From contig DATCLS010000010.1 in NCBI GenBank assembly GCA_036563805.1, positions 1 through 64,000 of the forward strand: a DNA stretch of 64,000 bases. Reading direction: 5' to 3'. The stretch comes from DATCLS01 sp036563805 (GTDB taxonomy: Bacteria; Actinomycetota; Acidimicrobiia; Acidimicrobiales; VFJN01). The notes below the pieces were generated by a model, which did no database searches, had not been told where the DNA came from, and saw nothing but the letters and a program-made list of their open reading frames with translations. This document shows, piece after piece, positions 33,151-42,554 of the stretch (within the stretch, counting starts at the first letter, position 1; the number at the start of each line of letters is the position of its first letter). The translations under genes were made by a program, and so were the position numbers.

Positions 33151-36100
33151 ATGAGGGGAACGAGCGGGACCATCGGGCGGCGGGGTGGGCCGCACCGCCG
33201 GTGGCGCGGGGTGGCGGTGGCATCGGCGGCCGTGCTGGTCGCGTTGGCCGTGGTCGGGGCGCCGGCCGCCGCCGACCGGGCCCCGGCGACGGACCGGGCC
33301 GCGGCGCGGGCGGGCGACCCGGGGCGCCCGGGGGTGCCGGAGGGGCCGCCCGACGTGCTGCCGCCCGGCGGCCGGTGGACGGTCACGCTGGTGACCGGCG
33401 AGGTCGTCGACGTGGCGGCCGACCGCGAGGGCCGGGTGACGGCCCAGGTCCGCCAGCACGACGGCCCCTACCACACGCTCCGCCAGCCCGACGGCGAGCT
33501 GTACGTGATCCCGCGCCGGGTGGCCCCGCTGCTCGGCGACGTGCTCGACCGCGAGGTGTTCAACGTCACCGGCCTGGTCCGGCAGGGCTACCACGACGAG
33601 GGCCGGGCCGACATCCCGCTCATCGTGCAGCGGACCGGGCAGGCCGACGTGGCCGCCCGCACGGCCAGCGCCACCGAGCGCCCGCTGCCCAGCATCGGAG
33701 CGGTCGCCGTCGAGGTCCCCAAGGGGAACACGGCGCCCGCCGAAGCCCTGCTCGCCGACCTGGCCGCCGGCGGGGCGGCTCGCCGGCGGGCGGGCGTCAC
33801 CCGCATCTGGCTCGACCGCCGGGTCACGCTGAGCCGCGCCGGCGCGGCCCGGTCGGCGGCGGCCCCGCCTGCACCGGCGGCCCCGCCCGCACCGGCGGCC
33901 CGGCGCGGCCCGGCGGGGCCGGCCCAGGCGCCGGAGCTCGACCCCAACCTCACCCAGATCGGCGCCGACGACGCCTGGGCCGCCGGTTACACGGGCCAGG
34001 GCGCGGTGGTGGCCGTCCTCGACACCGGCGTCGACCCCGCCCACCCCGACCTCGCCGGCCGGATCGACGCCCAGGAGAACTTCAGCGACGCCGAGGACGC
34101 CCTCGACCACCACGGCCACGGCACCCACGTCGCCGCCCTGGCCGCCGGCTCCGGGGCCGGCGCCGGCGGGGCCCGGCGGGGCGTGGCCCCCGACGCCCGG
34201 CTCCTCGTCGGCAAGGTCGTGGACGACAGCGGCTTCGGGCAGGAGTCGCAGGCCATCGCCGGCATGGAGTGGGCGGCGCCCCGGGCCGACGTTGTCAACA
34301 TGAGCCTGGGCTACGGCGGCGGGAGCGACGGCAGCGACCCGATCTCGGCCGCGCTCGACGCCCTGTCCGAGCAGCACGGCACGCTGTTCGTGGTGGCGGC
34401 CGGGAACTCCGGGCCGGGCAGCCGGTCGGTCGAGTTCCCCGGCGTGGCCGACCGGGCGCTGACCGTCGGCGCGGTCGACACCGACGACGTGCTGGCCGAC
34501 TTCTCGAGCCGGGGCCCGACCCCGGGCAGCTTCGAGCTCAAGCCCGAGGTCGTGGCTCCCGGCGTCGACATCGTCTCGGCCCGGGCCGCCGGCACCACCA
34601 TGGGCGACCCGGTGGGCGAGCACTACGTCGCCGCCTCGGGCACGTCGATGGCCGCGCCCCACGTGGCCGGCGCCGCCGCCGTGCTGGTCCAGCGCCACCC
34701 CGACTGGGAGGCCACCCAGCTCAAGAGCGCGCTCGTCGGCGCCGCCGACGAGCTCGACGACGACACCTACGACGTCGGGGCCGGGCGCCTCGACGTCGGC
34801 GAGGCGGTCACCGCCATGGTCCGCCCGGGCCAGGACGCCGTCGAGGCGAGCCTGCCCCACCCCCGCACCGAGCCCCACGCCCAGCAGCTGACGTGGGCCA
34901 ACGACGGCACCGAGCCGGTGACCGTGACGCTGGAGGCCACGCTCGAGGACCGGGAGGGCGAGCCGGTCGACGAGGTGGCCATCGAGCCGGCCGAGCTGAC
35001 GATCGCCCCCGGCGCCACCGGCACGGCCACGCTGACCGTCGACGCCCCCGACCTGGACGCCGCGCTGTACGCCGGGGTGGTGACGGCGACACCGGAGGAC
35101 GACGGCGGCGAGGGGGACGACGACGAGACCAGCGACGGGGACGACGGCGCCCGCACCCCCGTGGCCGTCCACGCCGGCGCCGAGACGTTCGACCTGACCG
35201 TCACCGCCACCCCGCCGGCCGGCGCCGACCCGGAAGCGGCCTCGACGATCCTGTCGGTCGTCAACCTCGACGACTTCGGCGTGTTCGACCTCTACACCGG
35301 GTTCTCGGGCCCCACGTTCACGGTGCCGGTCCCGGCCGGCCGCTACGCCGTCACCGGCGAGGTCTCGACCGGCGACCAGGACCAGGACGTCGTGGCCCAG
35401 GTCGGCGACCCCGAGGTCGAGATCGCCGCGGACACCACCGTGGACCTGGACGGGTCGGCGGCGGTGCCGCTCGCGCCCACCGTCGAGGGGGTCGACACCG
35501 CGCCGCCCCTCTACTCGAGCACGACGCTGGCCATCACGCCCCGGGCCGGCACCGAGGGCTACGCGGTCGTCACCGGGGCGTACGCCTGGCACCCGTCGCC
35601 GCCGGTGCACGTCGTCCCGATCGAGGGCGACGCCGAGCAGTTCGGGGCCGTCCAGACCTTCCGGCTGCAGGCGCCGCACCTGGCCGTCGAGGCGGGCGGC
35701 GAGCCGCTGGCCGTCACCGACACCGACAACGGCGTGCCGATCCCGGAGGGCGAGGCGTCCTACGCGGTGCTCGACGCCGGCGACGGCGCCGACCTGTCCG
35801 GCGCCGAGGGGCGCCTGGTGCTCGTCGACCTGCCGCCCGACCGGCCGGCGCGGGCCGACGTCAGCCGGCGGGCGGCCGAGGCGGGCGCGGCGCTGCTCGC
35901 CTTCGTCGACGAGAGCCGGACGTACGTGACGCTCAACGCCTTCGACCCGTTCGACCCGTGGGGCGACCTGCCGATCCTGGCGGCCGGGCGGGACGGCGCC
36001 GCCGGGCTGCGGGCGGCGGCCGCCGCCGGCGAGCCGGTGACCGTCACGTCGACCGCCAGCCCCTTCGTGTACGACATCGTCACCCCGGAGGCCCCCCGCC

Positions 36101-37104
36101 TCGACCCCGAGCCGGTGATCGACGAGGACGAGCAGGCCGAGCTGGCGACGCTCGACGAGCGGTTCCACCGCGACGCCGACGGGGTCGGGGCCATCGGCGA
36201 CCGGCGGTACGCGCTGCACGACCTCATGAACCTCGACTCCGCCGGCCCGCTGCCCGAGCGGCGCACGGCCCACGTCACGCCGGGCGTCGGGTGGCAGAGC
36301 ATGGCCATCGGCCCGGCCCTCGTGCTCGACCCGTGGACCGGCGAGCGTCAGGAGGGCAACGTCGCCGTCAGCATGGACGAGGGCCGGACCTACGAGGCGG
36401 GCGGCGAGCACCGGGTCCGGTACGCCGGCCGGCCCCAGTGGCCCGGGCCGGTCGGCGACATCGGGCGGGGCGCGTCGACCTGCCAGCCGGCCCCGGTGGC
36501 GCGGACCGCCGACCAGCTGCAGGTGTCGCTCGCCGTCCTCCAGGATCGGCTCGACGGGATCACCTGCGCCACGCCGCTGGCGGCCGAGATGACGCTCCTG
36601 CGGGACGGCGAGCCCGTCCCCGAGCTCGGGGACGAGCCGTACCTCGACTTCGCCCTGTTCCCGGTCCCGGCCGAGCCCGCCGACTACACGCTCACGTTCC
36701 GGCAGGACGAGGCCCGGGCCCCGTACCCGCACCGCAGCACGACGACGTGGACGTTCCGGTCCGAGGCCCCGGAGGGGGGCGGGATCGGGCTCGTCCCGCT
36801 CGTGGTCGTCGGCTACGACCTGCGGCTCGACACGCAGAACCGGCCCACCGGCGACACCGCCGTGCTGACGGTCCGCCAGATGACCGGGGCGGAGCAGAGC
36901 GCCATCCGCCGGGTCCGGGCCTGGACGTCGACCGACGACGGGGCCACGTGGCGGCCGGCCCCGGTCCGGCCCCGGCGGGGCGGCGGCTACGAGCTGCGCC
37001 TGCCCCGGGCGCCGGCGGGCACGGGCGTGTCGCTGCGGGTGGAGGCGGTCGACGCCGCCGGCGCCAGCATCGACCAGACGCTCTACGACGCCTACACGGC
37101 GTGA
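33151..37104 (+). CDS. Large secreted subtilisin-like (S8) serine peptidase
   Basis: 1317 residues. A basic N-terminus and hydrophobic signal (VAVASAAVLVALAVVGAPAAA) precede a propeptide of about 200 residues. The catalytic domain has Asp291 (AVLDTGVD), His323 (HGHGTHVAA) and Ser499 (SGTSMAAPHVAG), with the oxyanion Asn in AAGNSGPGS. About 780 C-terminal residues include a fibronectin/beta-type segment, a PA-like region (VLVDLPPDRPARADVSRRAAEAGAALLAFVD) and further beta-rich modules. GGGGGAG lies 9 nt before the ATG. It probably matures outside the cell and digests extracellular protein. No propeptide-processing partner lies nearby. Confidence 0.93.
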   Translation: MRGTSGTIGRRGGPHRRWRGVAVASAAVLVALAVVGAPAAADRAPATDRAAARAGDPGRPGVPEGPPDVLPPGGRWTVTLVTGEVVDVAADREGRVTAQVRQHDGPYHTLRQPDGELYVIPRRVAPLLGDVLDREVFNVTGLVRQGYHDEGRADIPLIVQRTGQADVAARTASATERPLPSIGAVAVEVPKGNTAPAEALLADLAAGGAARRRAGVTRIWLDRRVTLSRAGAARSAAAPPAPAAPPAPAARRGPAGPAQAPELDPNLTQIGADDAWAAGYTGQGAVVAVLDTGVDPAHPDLAGRIDAQENFSDAEDALDHHGHGTHVAALAAGSGAGAGGARRGVAPDARLLVGKVVDDSGFGQESQAIAGMEWAAPRADVVNMSLGYGGGSDGSDPISAALDALSEQHGTLFVVAAGNSGPGSRSVEFPGVADRALTVGAVDTDDVLADFSSRGPTPGSFELKPEVVAPGVDIVSARAAGTTMGDPVGEHYVAASGTSMAAPHVAGAAAVLVQRHPDWEATQLKSALVGAADELDDDTYDVGAGRLDVGEAVTAMVRPGQDAVEASLPHPRTEPHAQQLTWANDGTEPVTVTLEATLEDREGEPVDEVAIEPAELTIAPGATGTATLTVDAPDLDAALYAGVVTATPEDDGGEGDDDETSDGDDGARTPVAVHAGAETFDLTVTATPPAGADPEAASTILSVVNLDDFGVFDLYTGFSGPTFTVPVPAGRYAVTGEVSTGDQDQDVVAQVGDPEVEIAADTTVDLDGSAAVPLAPTVEGVDTAPPLYSSTTLAITPRAGTEGYAVVTGAYAWHPSPPVHVVPIEGDAEQFGAVQTFRLQAPHLAVEAGGEPLAVTDTDNGVPIPEGEASYAVLDAGDGADLSGAEGRLVLVDLPPDRPARADVSRRAAEAGAALLAFVDESRTYVTLNAFDPFDPWGDLPILAAGRDGAAGLRAAAAAGEPVTVTSTASPFVYDIVTPEAPRLDPEPVIDEDEQAELATLDERFHRDADGVGAIGDRRYALHDLMNLDSAGPLPERRTAHVTPGVGWQSMAIGPALVLDPWTGERQEGNVAVSMDEGRTYEAGGEHRVRYAGRPQWPGPVGDIGRGASTCQPAPVARTADQLQVSLAVLQDRLDGITCATPLAAEMTLLRDGEPVPELGDEPYLDFALFPVPAEPADYTLTFRQDEARAPYPHRSTTTWTFRSEAPEGGGIGLVPLVVVGYDLRLDTQNRPTGDTAVLTVRQMTGAEQSAIRRVRAWTSTDDGATWRPAPVRPRRGGGYELRLPRAPAGTGVSLRVEAVDAAGASIDQTLYDAYTA

Positions 37105-37125
37105 CGACACCGCCTGACGACACCG

Positions 37126-37156
37126 CCGGGCCTCGGGGTGCGTCCCCGGGGCCCGG
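37126..37156. terminator. Terminator between the subtilase and serC
   Basis: A 13-bp stem with one G-U pair (37126-37138 with 37144-37156, loop TGCGT) between convergent genes. Confidence 0.65.
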
Positions 37157-37180
37157 TCGGGGTCACGGGCGTCCGGCCGG

Positions 37181-38311
37181 CTAGGGCAGGAGCCGCTCGG
37201 CGACGTAGTCGACGCAGCGGGTGAGCGCCTCGACGTCGTCGGGCTCGATCGCCGGGTACAGCGCGATGCGGAGCTGGTTGCGGCCCAACTTGCGGTAGCC
37301 CTCGACGTCGACGATGCCGTTGGCCCGCAAGGCCTGGCACACCTGGGCGGCCGGCAGGGCGTCGTCGAGGTCGATCGTGGCCACGGTCTGGCTGCGGTCG
37401 GCCGGGTCCTCGACGTAGGGCCGCGCGTACGAGCTGGCCTCGGCCCAGCCGTAGACGATCTCGGCCGACCGGGCGCAGCGGCTGGCGGCCCACGGCATGC
37501 CGCCGTGGTCGATGATCCACTGGATCTGCGAGACGGCCAGGTGGATCGTCGCCAGCGCCGGCGTGTTGTAGGTCTGGTCCTTGCGGCTGTTGTCGAGGGC
37601 GATCTTCAGGTCGAGGAACGCCGGGGCCCACCGGCCGGACGCGGCCAGCCGCTCGATCCGCTCGACGGCGGCGGGCGACAGCGCCGCGATCCACAGCCCG
37701 CCGTCGGACGCCAGGCACTTCTGGGGGGCGAAGTAGTAGGCGTCGGTCTGGCTGGCGTCGAACCGGAGCCCGCCGGCGGCGGACGTGCCGTCGACCAGCA
37801 CCAGGCCCTCGGCCCCCTCGGGCCGGACGAGCGGCATGGCCACGCCGGTCGACGTCTCGTTGTGGGTCAGGCAGTAGGCGTCGACGTCGGGGCTGGGCTT
37901 GGGCTCAGGGTGGGTGCCGGGCGCCGACTCGATGACGTCCGGCGCCTCGAGGTGGGGCGCGGCCGCCGCGCAGGCCGCGAACTTGGACGAGAACTCGCCG
38001 AAGCTCAGGTGCTGGCTGCGCCGCTCGATCAGGTAGAAGGTCGCCGCGTCCCAGAAGGCGGTGGTGCCGCCGTTGCTGAGCACGACCTCATAGCCGTCGG
38101 GCAGCTCCAGCAGCTCGCCGACGCCGTTGCGCAGCGCGGCCACCATGAACCGGACGGTCGCCTGCCGGTGGCTGGTGCCCAGGTAGTCGCGCGCGGACGC
38201 CGCGAGGGACTCGACCGCCTCGGAGCGCACCTTGGACGGGCCGGACCCGAACCGCCCGTCTGCCGGGAGCAGGTCGGCGGGTATGGAGATATCGGAGGTC
38301 ACCTCGCTCAT
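37181..38311 (-). CDS. serC: Phosphoserine aminotransferase
   Basis: 376 residues, of the actinobacterial/archaeal SerC type. A PLP enzyme that makes 3-phosphoserine from 3-phosphohydroxypyruvate and Glu. DGRFGSGPSKVRSEAVESL opens the protein; the PLP Lys lies in DAYYFAPQKCLASDGGLW, with LVDGTSAAGGLRFD before it. GATAGT lies 8 nt before the ATG on the - strand. The pathway's first gene, serA, is 5.3 kb away. Divergent from the aminotransferase at 38355. Confidence 0.95.
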   Translation of the reverse strand: MSEVTSDISIPADLLPADGRFGSGPSKVRSEAVESLAASARDYLGTSHRQATVRFMVAALRNGVGELLELPDGYEVVLSNGGTTAFWDAATFYLIERRSQHLSFGEFSSKFAACAAAAPHLEAPDVIESAPGTHPEPKPSPDVDAYCLTHNETSTGVAMPLVRPEGAEGLVLVDGTSAAGGLRFDASQTDAYYFAPQKCLASDGGLWIAALSPAAVERIERLAASGRWAPAFLDLKIALDNSRKDQTYNTPALATIHLAVSQIQWIIDHGGMPWAASRCARSAEIVYGWAEASSYARPYVEDPADRSQTVATIDLDDALPAAQVCQALRANGIVDVEGYRKLGRNQLRIALYPAIEPDDVEALTRCVDYVAERLLP

Positions 38312-38354
38312 CGCGTGCCACTATCGCGGCCGGTCGAACCAAGGAGCCAACGCG

Positions 38355-39584
38355 TTGCCTCCCATGTCCCCCTCCCCCCGGACCTCGAACCGCATCTCCC
38401 GCCGCGTGGCCGCCATCGCCGAGTCGGCCACCCTTGCCGTCGACGCCAAGGCCAAGGCCCTGAAGGCCGCCGGCGAGCCGGTCATCGGCTTCGGCGCCGG
38501 CGAGCCCGACTTCCCGACGCCGGCCCACGTCGTCGAGGCCGCGGTCGAGGCGTGCCGCAACCCCCGCAACCACAAGTACACGCCGGCGGCCGGCCTGCCC
38601 GAGCTGCGCGAGGCCATCGCCCACAAGACCAAGCGCGACTCGGGCTACGACGTGGCCGCCTCGCAGGTCCTCGTGACCAACGGCGGCAAGCACGCGGTCT
38701 ACAACACCTTCACCGCCCTGCTCGACCCGGGCGACGAGGTGCTGCTGCCCGCGCCGTACTGGACCACCTACCCCGAGCCCATCCGCCTGGCCGGCGGCGA
38801 GCCGGTCGTGCTGCCTACCGACGAGGCCACGGGCTTCCGGGTCACGGTCGACCAGCTCGAGGCGGCGCTCACGCCCCGCACCAAGGCGCTCGTGTTCGTG
38901 TCCCCGTCCAACCCGACCGGCGCCGTCTACCCCCGGGCCGAGGTCGAGGCCATCGGGCGGTGGGCCGCCGAGCGGGGCATCTGGGTCGTCACCGACGAGA
39001 TCTACGAGCACCTCACCTACGGCGACAACGCCTTCACGTCGATGCCGGCGGTCGTGCCCGACCTGGCCGAGCGGTGCGTCGTGCTCAACGGCGTGGCCAA
39101 GACGTACGCCATGACCGGCTGGCGGGTCGGCTGGATGATCGGGCCGCCCGACCTGGTGAAGGCGGCCACCAACCTCCAGTCGCACGCCACGTCGAACGTG
39201 GCCAACGTGTCGCAGGTGGCGGCGCTGGCCGCCGTGTCGGGCGACCTGTCGGCCGTGGCCGAGATGCGCACCGCCTTCGAGCGCCGGGGCCGGATGATGC
39301 ACCGGCTGCTGTCCCAGATCCCCGGCGTGTCGGTGCTCGAGCCCCAGGGGGCGTTCTACGCCTTCCCCAACCTGTCCGCCTACGTGGGCCGGTCGATCCG
39401 CGGCCGCACGCCCGCCTCGACGCTCGAGCTGAGCGAGATCCTGCTCGAGCAGGCCAAGGTCGCCGTCGTGCCCGGCGAGGCGTTCGACGGGCCCGGCTAT
39501 GCCCGCCTGTCGTTCGCGCTGAGCGACGACGACCTGGCCGAGGGCTGCCGGCGCATCGTCGACCTGCTCGGCGAGGCGGCCTGA
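38355..39584 (+). CDS. Class I aminotransferase, aspartate aminotransferase-like
   Basis: About 409 residues of a fold-type I PLP enzyme. Motifs: VIGFGAGEPDFPTPAHV, FVSPSNPTGAVYPRAEVEAIGRWA, WVVTDEIYEHLTYGD, the PLP Lys in NGVAKTYAMTGWRVGW and the carboxylate-binding Arg in ARLSFALS. The layout fits aspartate (or aspartate/prephenate) aminotransferase. AAGGAG at 38341-38346 lies 8 nt before a TTG at 38355, whereas the ATG at 38364 is 17 nt away from it, so I take TTG as the start. Using ATG would remove three residues. Confidence 0.9.
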   Translation: MPPMSPSPRTSNRISRRVAAIAESATLAVDAKAKALKAAGEPVIGFGAGEPDFPTPAHVVEAAVEACRNPRNHKYTPAAGLPELREAIAHKTKRDSGYDVAASQVLVTNGGKHAVYNTFTALLDPGDEVLLPAPYWTTYPEPIRLAGGEPVVLPTDEATGFRVTVDQLEAALTPRTKALVFVSPSNPTGAVYPRAEVEAIGRWAAERGIWVVTDEIYEHLTYGDNAFTSMPAVVPDLAERCVVLNGVAKTYAMTGWRVGWMIGPPDLVKAATNLQSHATSNVANVSQVAALAAVSGDLSAVAEMRTAFERRGRMMHRLLSQIPGVSVLEPQGAFYAFPNLSAYVGRSIRGRTPASTLELSEILLEQAKVAVVPGEAFDGPGYARLSFALSDDDLAEGCRRIVDLLGEAA

Positions 39585-39587
39585 GCG

Positions 39588-41675
39588 ATGGGCGGCGACC
39601 CGGTGGTGAGCGACCAGCAGGCGAGCACGGCCGCGTCGGAGGGCACGGCGCCGGAGGGCGGCGCCCCGCAGCCCTACGGCTCGTGGGCGACGCCGATCAC
39701 GTCCGAGCTGGTGGTGAGGGCCGCCGCCAGCATCGGGGCGGTGGCGCTCGACGGCGACGACGTGTGGTGGTCGGAGCAGCGGCCCCACGAGGCCGGGCGC
39801 ACCCAGCTGGTGCGGTGGCGGCCCGGGGCCGAGGCGGCGGACGTCCTGCCCGAGGGCGCCAACGCCCGCACCGCCGTGCACGAGTACGGCGGTGGGGCCT
39901 GGTGGGTGCGCGACGGGCGGGTCTGGTACGCGGAGTGGGCCGACCAGCGCCTCTACCAGCTCGACCAGGGCCGGGAGCCGGTGGCGGTGACGCCCGAGCC
40001 GACGGTGCCCCGGGGCGACCGGTGGGCCGACGGCGACCTCGACCCGTCGGGGCGGTGGCTCGTCGTCGTGCGCGAGCACCACCCGCCGGGCGGCACGCCC
40101 GCCGACGTCGCCAACGAGCTCGTCGTCGTCGACCTCGAGGGGGAGCTCCCGCCGCGGGTGCTGGTGACCGGGCCCGACTTCGTCTCCAACCCCCGGTTCT
40201 CGCCCGACGGCGCCCGGCTGGCCTGGCTCCAGTGGAACCACCCCGACATGCCGTGGGACGGCACCGAGCTGTGCGTCACCGACCTGCGGTGGTCGAGCAT
40301 CGGGCCCGGGCTCATGCACGTCACGGTCGTCGCCGGGCGGGGCAACGACGCCGGGCTCGGGGAGTCGATCTTCCAGCCCCGGTGGGCGCCCGACGGCTCG
40401 CTGTGGTTCGCCTCCGACCGGACCGGCTGGTGGAACCTGTACCGGTGGGTGCCCAGCCCCGCCGCCGAGGCCCCCCGGGTCGAGCCCGCCGTCATCATGC
40501 AGGCCGAGATCGGCCAGCCCCAGTGGGTGTTCGGCCAGTCGGTCTACGCCTTTCTCGACGGCGGCCGGGTGGCGTTCGCCTACCGGCGCGACGGGGTCGA
40601 CCACCTCGCCGTCCGGGCCGCCGACGGCACGGTCCACGACCTCGACCTGCCCTACACCGACGTGGCGTCGGTGGAGGCCGCCGGCGACCGGATCACGTTC
40701 GTCGGGGCCTCGCCCACCGCCGAGCCGGCCGTCGTCCGGGTCACGATCGAGGGGTCCGGGGGCGCCGGGGCCGTCGCCGGCGAGCCCGAGGTGCTGCGGC
40801 CCGCCCGCGACCTGGGGCTCGACCCCAGCTGGTTCTCGGTGCCCGAGCCCATCTCGTTTCCGACCAGCGGCGGCCGTACCGCCTATGGGCTGTTCTACCC
40901 GCCGACCAACCCCGAGGCCGTACCGCCGCCCGGCGAGCGCCCGCCCCTCCTCGTGTTCATCCACGGCGGGCCGACCGCCGCCGCCCGCCCCCAGCTCCAG
41001 CTCCGCACCCAGTACTGGACCAGCCGGGGCTTCGCGGTGGTCGACGTCAACTACGGCGGCTCCACCGGCTACGGCCGGCCGTTCCGCGACCAGCTGCGCG
41101 GGCAGTGGGGTGTCGTCGACCTCGACGACTGCGAGGCCGCCGCCCGGTGGCTGGGGGAGCAGGGACGGGTCGACCCCGACCGCCTGCTGATCCGGGGCGG
41201 CTCGGCCGGCGGCTACACGACGCTCGCCGCCCTGGCCTTCCGCGACACGTTCGCGGCGGGTGCCAGCCACTTCGGCGTCGCCGACCTCGAGGCGCTGGCC
41301 ACCGAGACCCACAAGTTCGAGAGCCGGTACCTCGACGGCCTGATCGGCCCCTATCCCGATCAGCGGGACGTGTACGTCGCCCGCTCGCCCATCCACCACC
41401 TCGACCGGTTCGACCGGCCGCTGGCCGTGTTCCAGGGGCTGGAGGACGAGGTCGTGCCGCCCAACCAGGCCGAGATGATCGTGAACGCCCTTCGGGAGCG
41501 GGGCGTGCCGGTGGCGTACGTGCCGTTCGAGGGCGAGCAGCACGGGTTCCGGAAGGCCGAGAACATCCGCCGGGCCCTGGACGGCGAGCTGTCGTTCTAC
41601 GCCCAGGTGTTCGGCTTCTCCCTGCCCCCCGAGGAGGGCATCGAGCCGGTCCCGGTCGAGAACCTCGACTCCTGA
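39588..41675 (+). CDS. S9-family (prolyl oligopeptidase-like) peptidase
   Basis: 695 residues. An N-terminal beta-propeller of WxxDG-type repeats (NPRFSPDGARLAWLQW, QPRWAPDGSLWFASDRTGWWNLY) caps a C-terminal alpha/beta hydrolase domain with Ser539 (RGGSAGGYTTLAAL), Asp in FQGLEDEVVPPNQ and His in EGEQHGFRKAEN. The layout fits S9C acylaminoacyl/dipeptidyl-type peptidases. There is no signal peptide, so it is cytoplasmic. It starts 3 bp after the aminotransferase stop, so the two are probably co-transcribed. Confidence 0.94.
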   Translation: MGGDPVVSDQQASTAASEGTAPEGGAPQPYGSWATPITSELVVRAAASIGAVALDGDDVWWSEQRPHEAGRTQLVRWRPGAEAADVLPEGANARTAVHEYGGGAWWVRDGRVWYAEWADQRLYQLDQGREPVAVTPEPTVPRGDRWADGDLDPSGRWLVVVREHHPPGGTPADVANELVVVDLEGELPPRVLVTGPDFVSNPRFSPDGARLAWLQWNHPDMPWDGTELCVTDLRWSSIGPGLMHVTVVAGRGNDAGLGESIFQPRWAPDGSLWFASDRTGWWNLYRWVPSPAAEAPRVEPAVIMQAEIGQPQWVFGQSVYAFLDGGRVAFAYRRDGVDHLAVRAADGTVHDLDLPYTDVASVEAAGDRITFVGASPTAEPAVVRVTIEGSGGAGAVAGEPEVLRPARDLGLDPSWFSVPEPISFPTSGGRTAYGLFYPPTNPEAVPPPGERPPLLVFIHGGPTAAARPQLQLRTQYWTSRGFAVVDVNYGGSTGYGRPFRDQLRGQWGVVDLDDCEAAARWLGEQGRVDPDRLLIRGGSAGGYTTLAALAFRDTFAAGASHFGVADLEALATETHKFESRYLDGLIGPYPDQRDVYVARSPIHHLDRFDRPLAVFQGLEDEVVPPNQAEMIVNALRERGVPVAYVPFEGEQHGFRKAENIRRALDGELSFYAQVFGFSLPPEEGIEPVPVENLDS

Positions 41676-41741
41676 CCCCGGTCGGCGTCGCGCCCCGGCG
41701 GCGGAGCGCCCCGGTCGGCGTCGCGCCCCGGCGGCGGAGCG
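41676..41741. repeat. Two perfect 33-bp tandem repeats after the S9 peptidase
   Basis: 41676-41708 and 41709-41741 are identical and begin at the base after the peptidase stop codon. Each unit begins CCCCGGTCGGCGTCGCG and ends GGCGGAGCG. Each unit carries one copy of a terminator arm. Confidence 0.95.
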
Positions 41742-41751
41742 GGGCCGACCG
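41712..41751. terminator. Terminator arm duplicated by the 33-bp repeat
   Basis: CGGTCGGC (41712-41719) pairs with GCCGACCG (41744-41751). The same arm in the first repeat copy could pair with the single downstream arm instead. It lies between the convergent S9 peptidase and tetR genes. Confidence 0.5.
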
Positions 41752-41765
41752 TCCCGTCCCCGGCG

Positions 41766-42434
41766 TCAGCCGGCCCGGGTGGCGAGCCCGGCCCGCACCA
41801 GCTCGTGGAACTCGGTCATGGCGTGGATGAGGGCCTCGACGTCGCCGGGCTTGGGGCTGCTGGTGGCGTCGCGGCCGTGGAGCCAGTCGACCAGCAGGTC
41901 GACGGTCCCGCCCACGACGGCGAGCGCCAGCGACCGCAGCTCCTCGGGCGGCGCGCAAGCCAGCCCGTAGCGCCGCCACACCCGCTCGACGAACGCCGCC
42001 GCCCACCGCCGGGCCTGGCGCTGGCGGCGCTCGACCGCCGGTGAGATGCTGCCGGTCTGGCCGAACGTCGCCCGGGCGATGCGGGGGTCGTCGGCCACCG
42101 CGTGGGCGAACGCGCTGGTCAGCGTCTTCACCGCTTCCCGCTGGTCCGGGGGCGCGTGGCGCAGGGCGGCCACCAGGCGGCCGGCGACCATGGCGGTCGT
42201 CTCGTCCAGCAGGGCGAGGTAGCAGGCCTCCTTGCCGTCGAACAGCTCGTAGAAGCCCTTGGTGCCGACGAACGCGGTCTGGCAGATCTGCTCGATCGAC
42301 GTGTTGGCGTAGCCCCGCTCGGCGATCAACGCCAGCGCGGCGTCGAGCAACTGCTGGCGGCGTTGCGCCTGGCGCTGAGCGGCGTCCAGGCCGCGGATGA
42401 CGCGCCCGCGGCTCGTTGCCCCAGCCGTCCCCAT
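41766..42434 (-). CDS. TetR-family transcriptional regulator
   Basis: 222 residues. The helix-turn-helix is RRQQLLDAALALIAERGYANTSIEQICQTAFVGTKGFYELFDGKEACYLALLDE; the ligand domain is generic. It is divergent from a secreted lipase gene, with an unusually AT-rich gap carrying CTTAT-N9-ATAAG, so it may control itself and the lipase. The ligand is unknown. Confidence 0.87.
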   Translation of the reverse strand: MGTAGATSRGRVIRGLDAAQRQAQRRQQLLDAALALIAERGYANTSIEQICQTAFVGTKGFYELFDGKEACYLALLDETTAMVAGRLVAALRHAPPDQREAVKTLTSAFAHAVADDPRIARATFGQTGSISPAVERRQRQARRWAAAFVERVWRRYGLACAPPEELRSLALAVVGGTVDLLVDWLHGRDATSSPKPGDVEALIHAMTEFHELVRAGLATRAG

Positions 42435-42469
42435 GTCCCTGCGATGGTAGGTCCGCCGTCACGAAAAAG

Positions 42470-42488
42470 CTTATGAGTTGTAAATAAG
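42470..42488. promoter_or_regulatory. AT-rich inverted repeat CTTAT-N9-ATAAG
   Basis: In the divergent gap between tetR and the lipase gene. The stretch 42464-42502 is strikingly AT-rich for this DNA and probably holds the promoters; the 5-bp arms could be the TetR site. The arms are short, so this is tentative. Confidence 0.35.
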
Positions 42489-42554
42489 ATTTCTTGTTCT
42501 TTAGCAGGCGTACAGGGAAATGTGGGGACGACACCGCCACGAGGGGGAGCGACC

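Noticed and set aside
32140..37110. 1656-codon - strand frame opposite the subtilase
   Set aside because: Only its right-frame equivalent at 32151-33059 shows a protein family (LLM oxidoreductase); the long frame itself is low-complexity antisense.
32604..37184. 1526-codon + strand frame overlapping the subtilase
   Set aside because: Out of frame with the well-supported S8 peptidase; Arg/Gly/Pro-rich without motifs.
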